From Echinometra lucunter (Eukaryota; Echinodermata; Echinoidea; Camarodonta; Echinometridae): a stretch of 64,000 nt of DNA. The notes under the pieces are model-generated. The model was not told the origin of the DNA. It saw only the letters and a program-made list of their open reading frames with translations, and ran no database searches. Location of the stretch: positions 11,488,057-11,552,056 of the forward strand of contig CM057153.1 of NCBI GenBank assembly GCA_029962745.1, read 5' to 3'. Position 1 is the first letter of the stretch. The number at the start of each line of letters is the position of its first letter. Position numbers and translations under genes: made by a program. Of the stretch, positions 1 to 14,477 are shown in pieces.

Positions 1-3000
1 GCTAGTGGAACTTGGTGGCGTCTGTATCATGATTGTGTGTCGAGCCTATGAGAGAATTCAGCAGTTAGCGGCTTGGCGAACCCAAACTGATAGCAAAGAA
101 TAAGCACAAACCTATCATTGTTGTATTGCATTTCTTTTGAAACGTATATTGGCAGATGATTCTCTGATACAGAGTAGACGACAGGATAAGTCCCTTTAAT
201 ATGGGAGGGTCAAGCGAGGTATGACTTTACCTCGCGATTTATTGAAAGATACATTCCACAATATATGATGAAAGTAACGCGATCTGCTTGATCTTGGCTG
301 CACCCTTGTTGCCGAATGGTGCCCAGAGCGGGCCGCAGACAGACTGGAACAGGTTCCGCGGTTTAAAGACGAATCGGCGGCGGTAATTGAACATGAACGC
401 GAATAAGATTTGTGAAGTGCATTTACTTTGCCCTCTCTATCTACCTCCCACTTCTCATCTCGTTAGGTACATCTATTCTTCTTTCCTGTCGTCACTCCTC
501 CCCATACATTCTATTGCAAAGTTTTGCTTTTGTTCTTTTACGCGTGATCTTTAGTCGCATGTATAGCGTTAATGTTTTATGTGCATTCATTATATCATAT
601 CACGACGATCACTGTTTTGTTGTTCATTTGATTTCGTTTTTCGATCCCTTTTTGGAGGGGTGGGGTGAACGTCTAGTATCCTTCTATGTGAGTGTCATCA
701 TCCCCACTATTCTTACTCAAACTCCCGTTCACTACCTTGCAATCCGTATCTCCCTCTCTACCTTTCGTTTCCTGTAACTTTTATGTATTGTATCTGAATT
801 AAGTATTCAGGAACTGTTCATAAAATGCACAGGTGTCTTTACGTTATAATATTTTAATCACAGCCTCGTGAGCAACATCGTATATTGCCAGATCTGTATA
901 TTGCAAATTAGAAACTTGGGCTATTAATCCTTTCAAATGCTCAATCTTGACGTAAGAAGTCGCCATTCCTGCCCTTCATTTGGAAATCCCAAGGACACGA
1001 TACTTCAGAATCTGCAGCTTTTGTTTTACCCTTTTCCTCGCTTTCTGTGCCACACGTTCACGGGAATGCAGCTGGCAAACGCATAACTAATTGCAACTCG
1101 ATTCTCCGCTATTACCCTTCAGCCACGACACGCAATAGCCGCCGCGCTTTGACGGGGTTAAAAAGGTGAAGCTGCGCACTACTGGAAGATGCGCATAATA
1201 TTCAAGTAGGGAACACGTTGTTTAACCGTCTGCAACTTCAGTGAGCGAACAATTTCCCTTGATCGCTCCTAGCAGCACCATCAGAAGGGTCTTTTTTTTC
1301 TCTTTCTCTATCCCTCTTCCCCGCAATTCCAAGTGTAATACTTGCGGAGAAGTTTGTTTTTCCTTCTCAGGGAGAAGTGGACAGGGACGATGCTTCTAAG
1401 GAGTTTCACGCACTCCAGAATTGGCGTCCAAACTTGTGTACAAAAAATGTGTGCATATGTGATGCGGCTTGAGTCAGTCTTCGTCGTCTGCTCCCAAGCT
1501 AACCTTACTGAATCGAAGACAATGAACTTTCAATAAGGTGACCTAAAAATAAACAGAGAGGTTGAATGCCAAATTATACCTTCGTATTGCTTGATAAATG
1601 TTTTGCTAAAGCACTTAGAGACTATAATACCCTGAACATGTGCTAGAAAAAAAATGATGATGCTGTCACATGAAGATGTTGAGTTATCGGTATTAAATTG
1701 AAATCAAGCCTTTCACTCTTTCTTACTGTATTCTGTTGGTAATGAACGGAACTATCATGACTTCCAGATTATTATTGTAATGGAGAGCTGAGATTTACAG
1801 GAATTTAAAAAAAAAATAATAAAAAGAATAAATAAACAGGCGCCAAATCTAATACAGAGAGAGAGAGAGAGAGACATATTGCACATATTTTTGTTTCAAA
1901 TCCAGGATATTAAGTTAACTGCGTTCCTCTTTAACATTGCAATAAAATATTCTGTTCAACATTCCGAAGCCCTCACATTGCAGGGTTTGAATAAATAGTT
2001 TCTTTTGATGTGCAAAGACATCACGTCGAGGAAAGGTTGTCAGCATTTCGACATCACTGCCCAAATACTTCAACCACTTCTTGTATCTCGTACAGTGGGA
2101 CTCTGACCTTGTTGAACCGTTCTTACAATGACCTTCACCATTAAGTGCGTGGCATTTTGAGTATCCGCTTTAGAGGAACCTTACGAAGAAAATGTAAATG
2201 CATGATGTGTCCCCAAACATTACTTGTTGGTTGTGGAGTCTCCCCGCATATAATGAGCTTTTGAACTTGTCCAGTCTGAATGCTCAACCATGTAACCCCT
2301 ATTTAGAAAGCATGGCATCTAAAGTGCTCGACTGGGCATTGGTTTGGGAAGGCGCCGTTTTACGTGAATGTAAATAGGAGTACTTGGTGTGTCCCAGAAG
2401 ACTGAATTCGGAATCACATTGACTTTTGAAAACGTTGACCTGCATAGTTGCTATTGTTTTGCCGGGCTGCTAGGAAACGTCACAACATACAGTTAATTTC
2501 AATTTCTGAAAATCAATACGTGGATATTATCATATTGACTATTATTTCTCAACTTTTGATGTCGGTAGGCATGGTGGGTGTATGAGAAATCCCAACCCAA
2601 GAAAGGTAAGGGATACTTTCTTTAACTTCTTTTCATATCGTCCCCTAAGTAGATGTCAGAAATTTTGATGGATCTGAGGAGAACGTTTTAAAAATTGAAT
2701 TATGAGTGACATCACATTTACCTCTCAAGTTTGAATGAAAATTTTTAACACTGTTTAAAAAGTTTTTTTTTTTCAATTTTGAGCCCGTGATTAGCAACGA
2801 TACACAACGAGGTTTCTTCTCTAGAATTTGAAATACCTAAAAGTGAAACTACGTGACAAACAGAGCAAAATCCTGACGTATTTTCTATAACTTTAAGAGG
2901 AATAGAATATTAACTTTTAGATATCATTCTGTTCCTGTGGTTATGAACAAGCATTCGTTTTATTTTACAATTTGAATATTTATTTATTGAAAAATAAAAG

Positions 3001-6000
3001 AATATAAACCATGCGCCAGCCTAGACAAATACAAATTATACATTCGATTGGATTAAAGTAGCACTTTAAAGTTATTCTATTACAGTCAAAAATCAGATAT
3101 GTGGTTGAAAATTCAAAGACATTAAGCTTTATGCCAGCCCTTTTATGGTTAACCTAGGAATGCGTTTGTCTGGTTAGTATTCATTAACTCTTAGACATGA
3201 TGTGTACAGTGTAACTCCAAGGGCTGGTTTCTTGTGTCACCTAACGAATGTTCAGAGTATGTGTGATTGATGTCAACCAGAGCTTCACATCCTTGGGTGA
3301 GTAATTACCATCTGGAGCCAGTTGAAAGTAATTATTTAACTCTATATTTCCGAAACAAAACACCGGTTAGCTATTATGTCCATGCTGTATCCTATAACCA
3401 CCATCTAAACCCCCTGCCAGTTGGATACTGTAGTGAAGTTTCAGAGGAATACCCGGTGGCGCCTCTCCCTAAGAATGGTGCCCGGTGTTGTTCCTTCTGA
3501 AGTGGCGGTGGGTGGCCATCATAAGCCCTGGCGTCAAGACAAGGGGCTGACCACTTCCATAATCAAACAGGTGATAATGGGTAGGCGAGAGATCAGAACA
3601 TTTTTTTAAATCCCCGTCAAGTTATTGTCACACTCTTCAGAGTCGCTTTCCAAAGAAGGGTTGCAGCTTCAAGCCGCAGTGGTTTCTCTCTTTTCGTATT
3701 TTGGGGGTATGCAGAGGGGGTACATACAGAGGTTCCCAATTGACTTGACGCATTCGGTCATTATATCTATTGTCAACTGCCTCAATAGGTTATTTGTCAT
3801 GTTTGTTGCTGATCCCATAAGCTCCTCTTGACTCCAAGTTCCAAACTATGATGCTCTTTTCACTGCGACCTCTTTCTTCACCCAAGTCCCCCCTCTCAAT
3901 TCGCCTGTCATCTGAGAGAGACAATGGATCCCCAACACAAGATAGCTGACACAAAACATGCATAAGTCGGTGGATCTTCCTAAAAACACCATCAGATCGC
4001 ACAAAGGGAACAATATGGAAGAGGCACTGAGATAGATTACTCAACAGCCGATTAGAAGCATAGAGCTGCGAAGATAAACGCTCATAACGAAGCGCGGCGT
4101 CAGCAAACCTTACGCGAGGTGTCGTTTCAGTCGCCAATAATTTTGATGAATTCGCGAGACGATACCGTTTAGACACAAGTCCTCTTCTAAAATACAGAGA
4201 AAAAGCGCATCTGAACTCTCCAGTATGCCTAACACAGAGCGTGACTCATGAGATCGAATATGAAAACAGAACAAAAAGGCGTTATATCACCCATCTGTGT
4301 TTACCAGCAATACTTTTATGACCCATAATTACTTCTAGTAGCTTCATACTTCTGCTAACATGGCTAAAGTTGATCCCCCTTTCAGTGCCCCCATTACAAA
4401 ATACAGCAAACGCCCACTGACAGTTCTTTTTCATAACCTGTTTTATGTGACATGAAGATGGATCGTCTGAACTATTTCCTGAAGTTACTTAATACATCTC
4501 CTAGGTGCATGGGAGAGAATGTTTCGCCAATCTGGAAAGAAAATCCTTCTAGAATAGTCTACAATTATTGAAACACTTTCTGATTCTGTTCTAACACTTT
4601 CTGGACATGTCCTATGGTCAGCATTTGTTGCCTTTGGACGGCAACTCATTTCTACTGGGAAAGTGCCATTGGCTTTCTAGAATGCGGCCACATAATCGAT
4701 GCCGTTACATGGTTAATCTGGAACGTTTTCTTTTACTCAGATTCGATTTATGTCACGGCCTCCTTTTCCACATTTTGAATCTGACCACATCCGTAATTCA
4801 CACAGATCTAAAACCACTGTGTGCTGCTCGCTTTGTGCATATTGTTCGTTTGCGAGTTTGTTTATTGCTTTTCTTGCGGTAATCCGTGATCTTTCAAATG
4901 CTGTTCCATCCTAGTTGTGATAATCTTCTTAAATGGGTTACTATTTACAAGACAGTTCTCTTGGATTAGAGGCCTGATGACTCTCCCAAGTGCTGCCTGA
5001 TGTGCAGTTAAAGTGGTACTTATTGTAGTTGCCTGACTAGCTCATATTACAATGCCGCCAGGCAACATGTGTAATTAATATGATACAGATTAATTAATAA
5101 TTCATTTTCTAAGCTGCCAAACAAATTTAGATTTCTTAATGATTAGAAGAATTCTCCTGAAATCTATGCCGCAATCATGAAAAAGATGTGAGCTTCTGAA
5201 CCTCGTCGTTGCATCTTAATTCATATGCCGTCGAATTATTAATGTGAGATTAAATTCACCAAATCAAAAATTGTTAAGTGCTTGGTAAGGTGTGAAACTG
5301 GGCATTGTACCACGAAGTTTGGGACATGACACTGTACTGATGATGACCAGTGGCACCAAATGACTCATGCCTGGAATATTTTTTGCTATTGTTGGTATCT
5401 CACAATCTTGGCATTTATGAACCTTTTGATATAAGAGCCCTGCTTACTCTTGAAGAATATGCAAGGTGGACCACCCGCCGCTCCTTCTTAAAGTCGACGT
5501 AAGGTTCCAACTCTGTTTAAGCCAAGCAGAACGGAGAATCAATAAGGAATGCCAAACATCTGAAACAGATGCATCGATTTTATTCAATAAGACTCCCATC
5601 CCCATTAGGTTCGGCCCTCTTTAATAGAGAGTGAGAAAACACTAGACAAAAGAAAACCGTCAGCATGGTCAGATTGTGGCAAGTCGGTAACTCCCAAGTC
5701 CGCCTCATTCTGTCACAAATGACTAAGTATGCGTATGCGAGTGTGTGTGCGTGGGTTCTTGTGTGTGTATGTCGAGGGGAGGGCGGATGGGTAGGGGTCA
5801 GTGGCAGGCAGCTTGCCTCTGGTAGTATATGTGATAGTTTCACTTCGGATACAGTCGGTTTGACAAAAATGTTCCACACGATAAAACACACGCACACACA
5901 TTATATCTACAAGTTGAATATGTAAAAGGACGAAACTGCGCTATTATGAGTCCTCGGCAAACATTAAATGGCGAGGATATGTAAATTATTGGTGCAACAT

Positions 6001-6621
6001 TAGAGATCGCACTAATACATACTCATAGGGGCTTTATTTTTAACGTCATTTCTTTGCTCGCTTCGCGTTCACGCTGCATATTCAAAATAATATAAACACA
6101 CACACGATGTACATGTAGAAAATAGTAAGGCGCCAAATGAGACTTTTAATGAGAAGATTTTCCTTCAAAGAACCCCCCCCCCCCATCTCCAGTGCTTTTC
6201 TCGTCTCCCATGTTTTCTTAGTCCTCCTCTCCATCATCTATTCTGAACCTGTGTTTTCTCCGGCCACCTCACTCTTTCCCCCTCTATCAACTTACATCTA
6301 ACCTTATGCAAATGGTGGGGACCCCTCTATTCTCGACCAAAACATGTTCGATTTTGAGTCAATAACGTTCTCGTGTTTCGCGCCACCTGCAGAACACATC
6401 ACTACGCGAGCCCTCCGGAAGATAACCCACTTTCTAAAACCATCTCCCTAACACGTGTTTTGATCGAGGTTGGATTTTTCTTATGAAGGCCTAGAAAATA
6501 CATTTTTGCCTCCTGGCAATATATGAGAAATGTATTTAAAAGTAGCAAAAACGCAAATCCATTATACGCTCTTGATTCGGCGTGGGTTTGGCTGAAAATA
6601 GTGATAATGAGTGGTTCGACG
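1..6621. other. no recognisable gene; AT-rich unique sequence
   Basis: No open frame here resembles a known protein, and the longer ones are low-complexity or lack an ATG. A short (AG)n tract lies at 1856-1874, a GT/GA-rich stretch near 5740-5800 and a C-run at 6175-6184. Promoter elements could not be assigned. This may be upstream or first-intron sequence of the BMPER gene, but nothing in the bases shows it. Confidence 0.6.
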
Positions 6622-7028
6622 TTAAAGGAATCCGGTAACTTTGTGCACGCTTGATTTAATAAACTGTTGAATTTTGATGTTTGTATGGTATAAAGATGTT
6701 TAGAAGGATAAATAAACAGCCAGGAATATCTTCGATATAAAGGTTTTGAAATATAAATGTTATTATCAGGATATCTATCACTGAATTCCGCCATTTGCAA
6801 AATCGTACCTGGGTATGATTCTGTCTATAACACTGCAGTCTGTGGGGTAAAAAAGGTCTGGCATTTCTGATCACTTGAATATTTTCACTTTTTGTGAAGC
6901 ATATGCATGTAGGATGATGCTTTCGAAATGCATTTGCAGGGTTTCATATTTACACAATATTAAATGTATACATCATAGCATGTAGGGCCATGCACCTCAT
7001 AATTTCAAAAGTTACCCACTGGCTTTTA
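6622..7028. mobile_element. TTAAAG-ended MITE, copy 1
   Basis: About 400 bases similar over their whole length to 38187-38560 in the opposite orientation. Shared blocks include GCATGTAGGGCCATGCA, CACTTTTTGTGAAGCA and AGATGTT(T/C)AGAAGGATAAA. Both ends begin TTAAAG and form an imperfect inverted repeat, seen most clearly in copy 2. No coding capacity; probably a non-autonomous DNA transposon. Open frames inside are chance. Confidence 0.75.
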
Positions 7029-7190
7029 TAGGTGTTGCTGCTTCCATTACGCCTTTTGCAGTCCAAACACCGTTAATGATTAGGTAACCATCCACCCTGA
7101 AAATATGTTGATTTTATATTAACAAAAAAGAAAACGGAAACTTTTATATTTATACGAATAAAGAAAATACTAAGATAAGGAAGAGAAATG

Positions 7191-7193
7191 AGG

Positions 7194-7267
<74 letters not shown>
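7191..7267. repeat. (GA)n microsatellite
   Basis: About 77 bases of AG dinucleotides with a few GGG interruptions. Simple repeat; the apparent Ser-Leu open frame on the minus strand is an artefact. Confidence 0.97.
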
Positions 7268-7271
<4 letters not shown>

Positions 7272-8839
7272 CCCACATACAGCCACATACAGAAGAAAAT
7301 AAAAATGGGGGAGCAATGTGTGCGCTAGCTTTTATTGCTAAGGAATGTTTGATATTGTGAAAGCATTCATCGTCTGTAACGTCACAGAGTCTCTTGGTTT
7401 TGATGACAAGGTAAAGTATAGCATATAGTTTTCATGTAAAGAATATACACGAAATGAATAGGTACATAATTATTATGCGCTGATTGCGAGAGCCAAAAGC
7501 TGACGGATTTAGCTGACGAACGAAGATGTATAATGTGTCAGCTGGAAAATGTTTAATCTATTTTAAGGTGAAGTATACCTAAAATAGAACTAATGAAATT
7601 CAACCGACTTATGGGGTAGTGAGAAAAAGGAGAATAGGAATAGAGATAAAACGACTGAAGGAGAGACCAAGAAGAGAGGGGAGGGAGAGAAAGAGAGGTG
7701 TGTGTGCGTGGGGGGGGGGGGATCAAGCCCAAAAAGGAGATGAAGGTTCGAGTATTAAATACTTGACAGCGCTTAATTACATCTCCTCCTCTTCAAAATA
7801 TGCCCATCCCTCTGTTATTGAAGTATGCGCTGGTGTGCGCGGGTGTTGTTTTGTCATTTTCCACCGTAAGTGATTCTTGGTGCAGCTGCCGGGCTTGAGA
7901 CCCAATAACAACAGGGGCAGCAGTGGTGTACTTATCTTACATTAAGAGAAGAAGGTCTTATCGAACAGCAAGGTGAAGCTTGGTGAGGCTTTATCCTTAT
8001 CTTCCCTAGCTTCTCCCTTCTTCTGAAGCCGCAGGGCATCTCTACTACTTGATTTTGCGAGAGGAGAGAGGGAATCTCACTCGGGGTGCATCTTTCTTGT
8101 CTTTCTTTCGGTCTTTTTTTTTCGTGGTTCGCCAAAAGGTATTACATCACGGCGCGTCACAACTAGGGCACGGTGTACTGGATGACAGTTATTACATGTG
8201 CATTGCCGCTGGGCGTATTTGGAGGCGGGGAAGAAATTTGATCGAAACTCATCAGAATTAATGCATATGTGGGACTGAGAGGGTTCGGATTGCATTCGGA
8301 TGGGTCTGTCAGATGGTGTGAGCGAAACATAGCACTTCGATTGTATGTTGGAATGTCGCAAAAGCAACTTTGGGGGGTTTCTTTGCTCCCCATCCTTGCT
8401 CGTTGTACAGGTTGTATTTCTCAGTATTTCTCAAAAGGTTACACTTTTGCAAGAGCATACCTGACAATTTGATGTTGATATGGTTTTGATGTTTCAATTC
8501 ATGAATAAATCATGGATGGTTAAAGTTACAAACTATTCATCGCACTGCATTGTCCACATAAAGTCATGCTCAAGACATGATCCTTCTATATAGTCATGTT
8601 GCAAGAAAATGCACTTCGCCAACATTAGTGTCCATGAAAGCTGTATTGTTTCCGGAGAATCTAAGAATCTGGGTTACGGTTTCAAGTATATGGAAATCAA
8701 GCTCTGTAGTCTCATGTTATTTCATTCCCCCATTTTTTTAAAGAGCCGAATGGATCTATTTTGTATTACCATCCCACTCTTGTCATCTCATGAAGGAAAG
8801 GTTCCAAGATATGAATCATAATCACCGGCGTAAATCCAT
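7268..8839. other. no recognisable gene; purine-rich and unique sequence
   Basis: Contains a purine-rich segment with a G-run at 7710-7720, and otherwise unique sequence with several overlapping short open frames on both strands that show no domain or composition signal. Nothing further is visible. Confidence 0.5.
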
Positions 8840-9330
8840 TTTGAGGAGGGGGGGGGGGGGGGAGGGGGTGATCGACTTTTTTGCCGATTTATTTTTCCTG
8901 TCGAACTCACCCTTAAGTATAAATACACGCCCTCACCTATCCGCACAGAACCCCCCCCCCTTACACACATTTTAATTCTTATTTTGCGAGCGAGCGAAGC
9001 AAGCGAGCCAAAATTAGCCACTTTTCTGGTTTTTAATCGCATTTTCAAATAGAAATTCTAAAATTTGATGAGCGAGCGAAGCGAGCGAGCCAATAATAAC
9101 CATTTTCTGGTTTTCAATCGTATTTTCTAATAGAAATTCTAAAATATGATGGTTGTTTATGACAGATTATTAAAATTTTACTAACTGATTAATTCAAATG
9201 TCATTTCTACCTTAAAAAAGTGTGTGTGTGTGTGTGTGTGGGGGGGGGAATATTTGTACACGCCATCCCCCCTCTCGAAAGTGTGTTGGGGGGGATATAT
9301 CCCCCCCCCCCCCCGGCCCCCGGGATTAAT
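8840..9330. repeat. composite repeat block: G/C runs, 82-bp duplication, (TG)n
   Basis: Starts with a G-run (8848-8862) and a C-run (8950-8960), followed by two copies of an 82-base unit (8988-9069 and 9070-9152) that begin GAGCGAGCGAAGC. Then comes (TG)n (9221-9240) leading into G-runs and a C-run at 9301-9314. It looks like a nested dispersed repeat with simple-sequence expansion; element class not determined. Confidence 0.7.
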
Positions 9331-12300
9331 TGTCAATCATGGAATTGCAATTGTCAGCCACAAGAGCTCTGAATAAAATGATGTAAAATCCGAAAGCACT
9401 TCCGGTCAACTATGGTTCAGAAGATGAAAAACTGCTTTATATCGAGATACAGTCGTTCCTTTAAACTGATACTCACTCTAAGCTGCTAAGTTGGACGACA
9501 AGTTGGTTGTTCAAAATATCATCTTGATTTCGATTTCTGTCTGTTAGAGATGATCCCTGCAATATATACACACTTATCATGCTTAAATATTGAGAATCCT
9601 TGCTAATATTGTGGTAAGGTAACATAGATAATCCATTTCATAAATCCTTTAAAATAGCATGAATTTAACGGAAGAGGTATATTGATTGATGTTCTAGCAA
9701 CGGTATTCCAACAAAAGAAACAAAAATGGAACTGGGAATTGTTGTCTAGAAAGGAATGCAAGAAATCTAATAAAAAAAAATAAATTCCTACTGGGTCTCC
9801 ATTTGTGAGGAACACCGCATTGAAAAGTGATGGATTGCTTCCGCAATTTGTCAAAATCAAGATATTAATGCCTTCGTAAATTGACTTTTTGATATTGCAA
9901 ATCCAACAGATTGGAAGCACCGCTTATACAGAAGATCGTTTGAGTTCAAAGGTCACGTGGTTTATGAACTTACGGGGAATGACGATAAAGCTAGTTTCTT
10001 TCTAAAGTAATAGAAGACTCCCTGTTGGTCTTACAATTTAAATATCAAATAAAAATGACATTTCTACTTTGATTGAGATCTTATCTTTAGTTTGGTCTAA
10101 ATTGATACCACTTCCTCTTCAATCGTAACATTGGCATGATTGATAATGCCTCTTTTCATCTATTTGTAAATATCACAAGGCAGATAATAATGTAAGGCAC
10201 GGGGCTCACAGTGGTTGCACCACTCCATTCATTATGGCATCAGCGTGTGGGTCTGAAGTAGCTACAAGGATATACTCCTGTATATCACTGTATACATTTT
10301 ACACTTTATTCGAGGTGCATTTGCTCGCTAAAACTCGCTAAAAAAAAATATTTGAAACTAAAACATAATAAAAAATGATGGTGTTTTTTTTTTGTATCAT
10401 TGGAATTCACCTTTTCCCACGGTAGGCATTTCTATTATATAGTATGTTATTGATTTATGTTTCTTTTAAGTATTTTTTCCATGCCCATCACCTCCATAAA
10501 AATGATTAATTCTTCATATTATACGCAGTGTGTGTATTTAAGTATTGATTGGATTTCACGAGAAGAGAGACAGGGAAATAACAAAACTAAGCATACCCCG
10601 TCCTTAGAAATTTATTTGAACTTCGCGCCGACTACCTACTGATGTTTAGTTATCTATATATTGCAAAATTTCAGATGTAAGTCAGCTGCAATCAAGATAT
10701 AATCCTGATTCAACAAGATGTGACAGTCCATGTAATGAATACGTGAATTCTACGCACAGTGGTAACCGACCCTGATGTTGCTTTCATGTAAATGGACGCT
10801 CGCCATCATGTCTCATTAATGACCCTTATCAGGCTCGTTCAAGAACAATGAATGTCGGGACAAATAAATACCCCCGGCCGGAGGAGTGGAAGTGGGTTGA
10901 GAGGGGTAGATGAGGAGAGTCGCCCAATTTAGTTTCTCAAGAAAACAACCTCAGGTGCTTTCTTGACATCATTTTAACATTTTGAAGAAAAAGAAGAAAG
11001 GAAAAGAAAAGAAGAGAAAATATGATTTTTTTTTTCGCTGTCACGACTGCGGAGTGTAACGTGAAGTGATAGTAGAAGAAAGGACAGGAGAGAGAGAGGA
11101 GATTTGACATTATTTTTAACATAGTGGAGCCAAAAAAAAAACAACACCACAGATTGAGAAGTAGAAAGAAATTCTCTAACTAAAGTTTTAAATTTATCAA
11201 TTTCTTCAAAACCCCCAAAGTTAATCTACTTTGACAGATTCACATGTTTGCAACTTTATTTGAATTAATATGCCAAGTCAGAAAACGAACAGAGATCAGG
11301 TAGCATTAATCGTCAACATTCAGCTTATGTTTCAGATCTGTTGATTTAGATTTCAGTAGTTTTATGTTAATTATGTTTGCAAATACATTTTGTAAGATTT
11401 CGTTGATTTTGATATTCAAATTTTGATAGCATTCTATAGATAAGCCTTGGCTTTACTTAAATCATTTAATAAAAATGATAAGCACTTTCTTAATCCTTTT
11501 CAAATCAAGGCTTTCTTTCACGCCATGACTGATATGATTGGATTTTCTTGTCAAACTTAACCTGCTTAAGATAAACCCTATGAGGTTGAAGAATAAACAA
11601 CATAGAAGAGAACCGAGAGAGATATATATATTCTTGCCGTAAGTATTGCTGTCATAATATTGATTCAGCTATGTCTGTGAATGTTCAGAATAAGTGACTC
11701 GAGAGATAAAAAGGTGTGTCTTAGAATCTCTCGGGAGCAACCCGAAATAAGATTATCTCTCCCTTAAGAGCAGTAAATGCAGTCACATTCTCTCAAATTG
11801 TTTACGTCCTGCTTGATAAGCATAAGAGCATGAGAGAAAAGAAGAGGCGATAAAGGTGGTAGAGAATCTGGCGAGGAAAAGAGAGCCAGAAAGAAATCGT
11901 CCAGGCGAAGGTGGGAGCCTGCCATGAACAGAAATACATAAAGAGTGAAAAGAACTTTATTTTATCTAGACTACACATCTCTCTTCATATATTACTTAAT
12001 TACTACATAGATGATCTTTAATGACACAAGATATTGAATGTATAAGTAAAATGAATAATCACAATCGTCTTCCATATTGAAACAACGTCCTACAATATCA
12101 AGTTGCAAGCTTGAATGCCACAATCTCCTTGACTCGGAAGAAGCGAAGAAGAGGAGTTTCCCTGTAGGTCTTGAAAGTGGGAATAGCTAGCATAGCTTCA
12201 GAACCTATTCACATTTTGTGCATATGGGAGCCAATTTTGTTTTAATGCATTGCATAATAAGCTCGAAATCATTTACATTTGGCATTCGTTAAGAACTCTA

Positions 12301-14477
12301 TCACCCGCGCTCGGAATTGGAAGAATATTAAAGAAAAGGGTACCCCGATGCTTCATTTTTGTTGATATGTGTAAGTATTTGTCCCTAGAAGGTAATCGAA
12401 ACGAGGTCAGCAGGGAGGCAGCAACTCATGCCATGAATGATCCCCGTGAACATGAAGGGGTTTTATATCATGTAAAAGGTATTTCCCAACATATATATAT
12501 ATTTTCATCAACCCCTAGTATTTGGAGAATTTTCATGAAAGAATGGATTCTTTATATCCCAGATACATCAAAGTCGGACGGCGTATTTTCCTAAGCCTGA
12601 CAACAGTACAAAAGCTATCGCATGTCAAACAGGATTTCTTTATCGACAGGGCATCTCTGAACATGCATTATGCAAACACACTCATCTAAGATGTCCATCT
12701 GGCTTTGTATAACAGTGTGGACGAAGAAAGGAAGACAAACAGAAATTTCGTGACCACAGAAAATGGGGGGAAATGAGACATTTTTCAGAGTGACATGAAT
12801 ACTTAGTGGCCTTCTAGGAAGAAAAGATTTAAACATATATTTGGATTTAAGACGTCTTTTTTGTTCATTTTCTGTAAATTTGTTTTCTTGGCAATTTATC
12901 CAGGACAAGCATATGATCTGGACAATAGAAATCAACATGTCAGGCGAATATTGGTCGCCAGTTTGGATCTTCCTTTAGACACGCTCCTCTAGATGGTTGG
13001 TTTGGTAGATGAGTGAAAATAGACAACTGCCTTTGTAATGAAATACAAAAGAATAGAAAGAGACTAAAATAACCAAAGATGGCGGTTTTTGTGGGGAAAA
13101 AGTCATTGAGAGTCACCAAGTCATTCAATCACCAACATTTCCGGTCTATTGATCAAGGCAATTTTTTATGGAGGGAGTCTAGGTTTGTTGAAAACTTCCA
13201 AAAAAAAACTTCCAAAGATATTGAAAATATCACTACAGTGTTTTTCATCCATTCTGTAATGTCTGCATAATGTTCTGAGACGAAGTTTTTTTTTCTTTTC
13301 ATAACATTCCTTATGGAAATGTCGCTGGTTTGACAACGATCTGCAGACTACAGTCGGGGATAGAGAGCTCTTGTCAAAGTAATCATTCTTTTTTAAAGTT
13401 TTGAGATGTATGCCCACTGCACATTATGGAAACTTTCTTTTGAACATTTCCGCTATGGACGAAACTTTGCTCGTGAGTTTTAGCTTAACGCAGAAACAAC
13501 ATTCTAAAACGCAAAAATCAGGTCAATTGATTAGTCAATGCAGAGTGAGGTACTGCCGCTGAACAAGACAACAGACATCCTCATATTTTCGGCACATCAC
13601 ACTCACTCTATCCACTTTGTAGGAGCGGTAAATCCATATATCCAATTCAAATTCAAATTTGAGAAGATGTCGGTTAAATATTGCCCAGTGCAGAGGGTAG
13701 ATAGGTTGAACTAGATTCCAAAGCAAGACGTATACGCTTTAAGTAATTGGTATTACTTTCAACAGGTTCATATCTTATGCTGTAAGCTACTGCGGACTTC
13801 AAAGGCTTCCGCAGATGTCATTTTGCCTTGATCGAGAGAGTGAAGTCTCAGGAATGAGATGTCATTACTTTGCATGCAATGTTTTTATTCTTCGCAATAT
13901 TCATGCATATCTTTCTGATTGTTTTGTGCCGTAAATTCAAATTCTCTTGCTTGTCTTCGACCTTGAACATGTAAAGTCGAGAGACATGTCAATTCGCTTT
14001 AAGCATCAGACGCTGCATACGGGAATCTTTGAAACAATGTGTCATTGCCCATCTCACCTTGCTGAGGATTTAAAGTGTTGGCGGAACCTTTAGATCTTTA
14101 TGAAATGATGTATGGATGATACTTTCCTTGCTTTTGTGATTTGTGTAGACTAGTTTTGAAATGGATACCCAATGAAACATGCCCTACAAAACTGCAACCT
14201 TGGCCAAATAGCTGCCTTGTAGAGACGGGTAAACATGCTGTTTTGCAAATTGCCGATCTGTTTAAGTTTGCAGGAGCCTCTCATCTCAGATAGTGATTTT
14301 GTTTAAAATCTTTAGTTCTCATATCACTCCAGCTTTCTCCTGATCATGTATGATATTGCTTAAGATTTCCTTCACCAACTCTCTATGCTCTGTCTCCTTT
14401 TCAAGGCAGTGCCTCTCTGTGTCGTTTGCGTTCTGACATATTATAGACTGTTTCTATAGGTCTATTTTTCGGCTGCA
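9331..14477. other. no recognisable gene; AT-rich unique sequence
   Basis: No coding similarity was seen in about 5 kb. It holds short homopolymer tracts and a purine-rich segment around 10980-11110. Open frames of 60-115 codons occur but overlap on opposite strands and lack recognisable motifs. Confidence 0.55.

Noticed and set aside
412..777. 121-codon hydrophobic open frame near the left edge
   Set aside because: It begins at GTG rather than ATG, is pyrimidine-rich and low in complexity, and shows no domain or usable donor for the missing BMPER exon.
3790..4176. 128-codon minus-strand frame
   Set aside because: No recognisable domain, no splice context and no compositional change; expected by chance in a window of this size.
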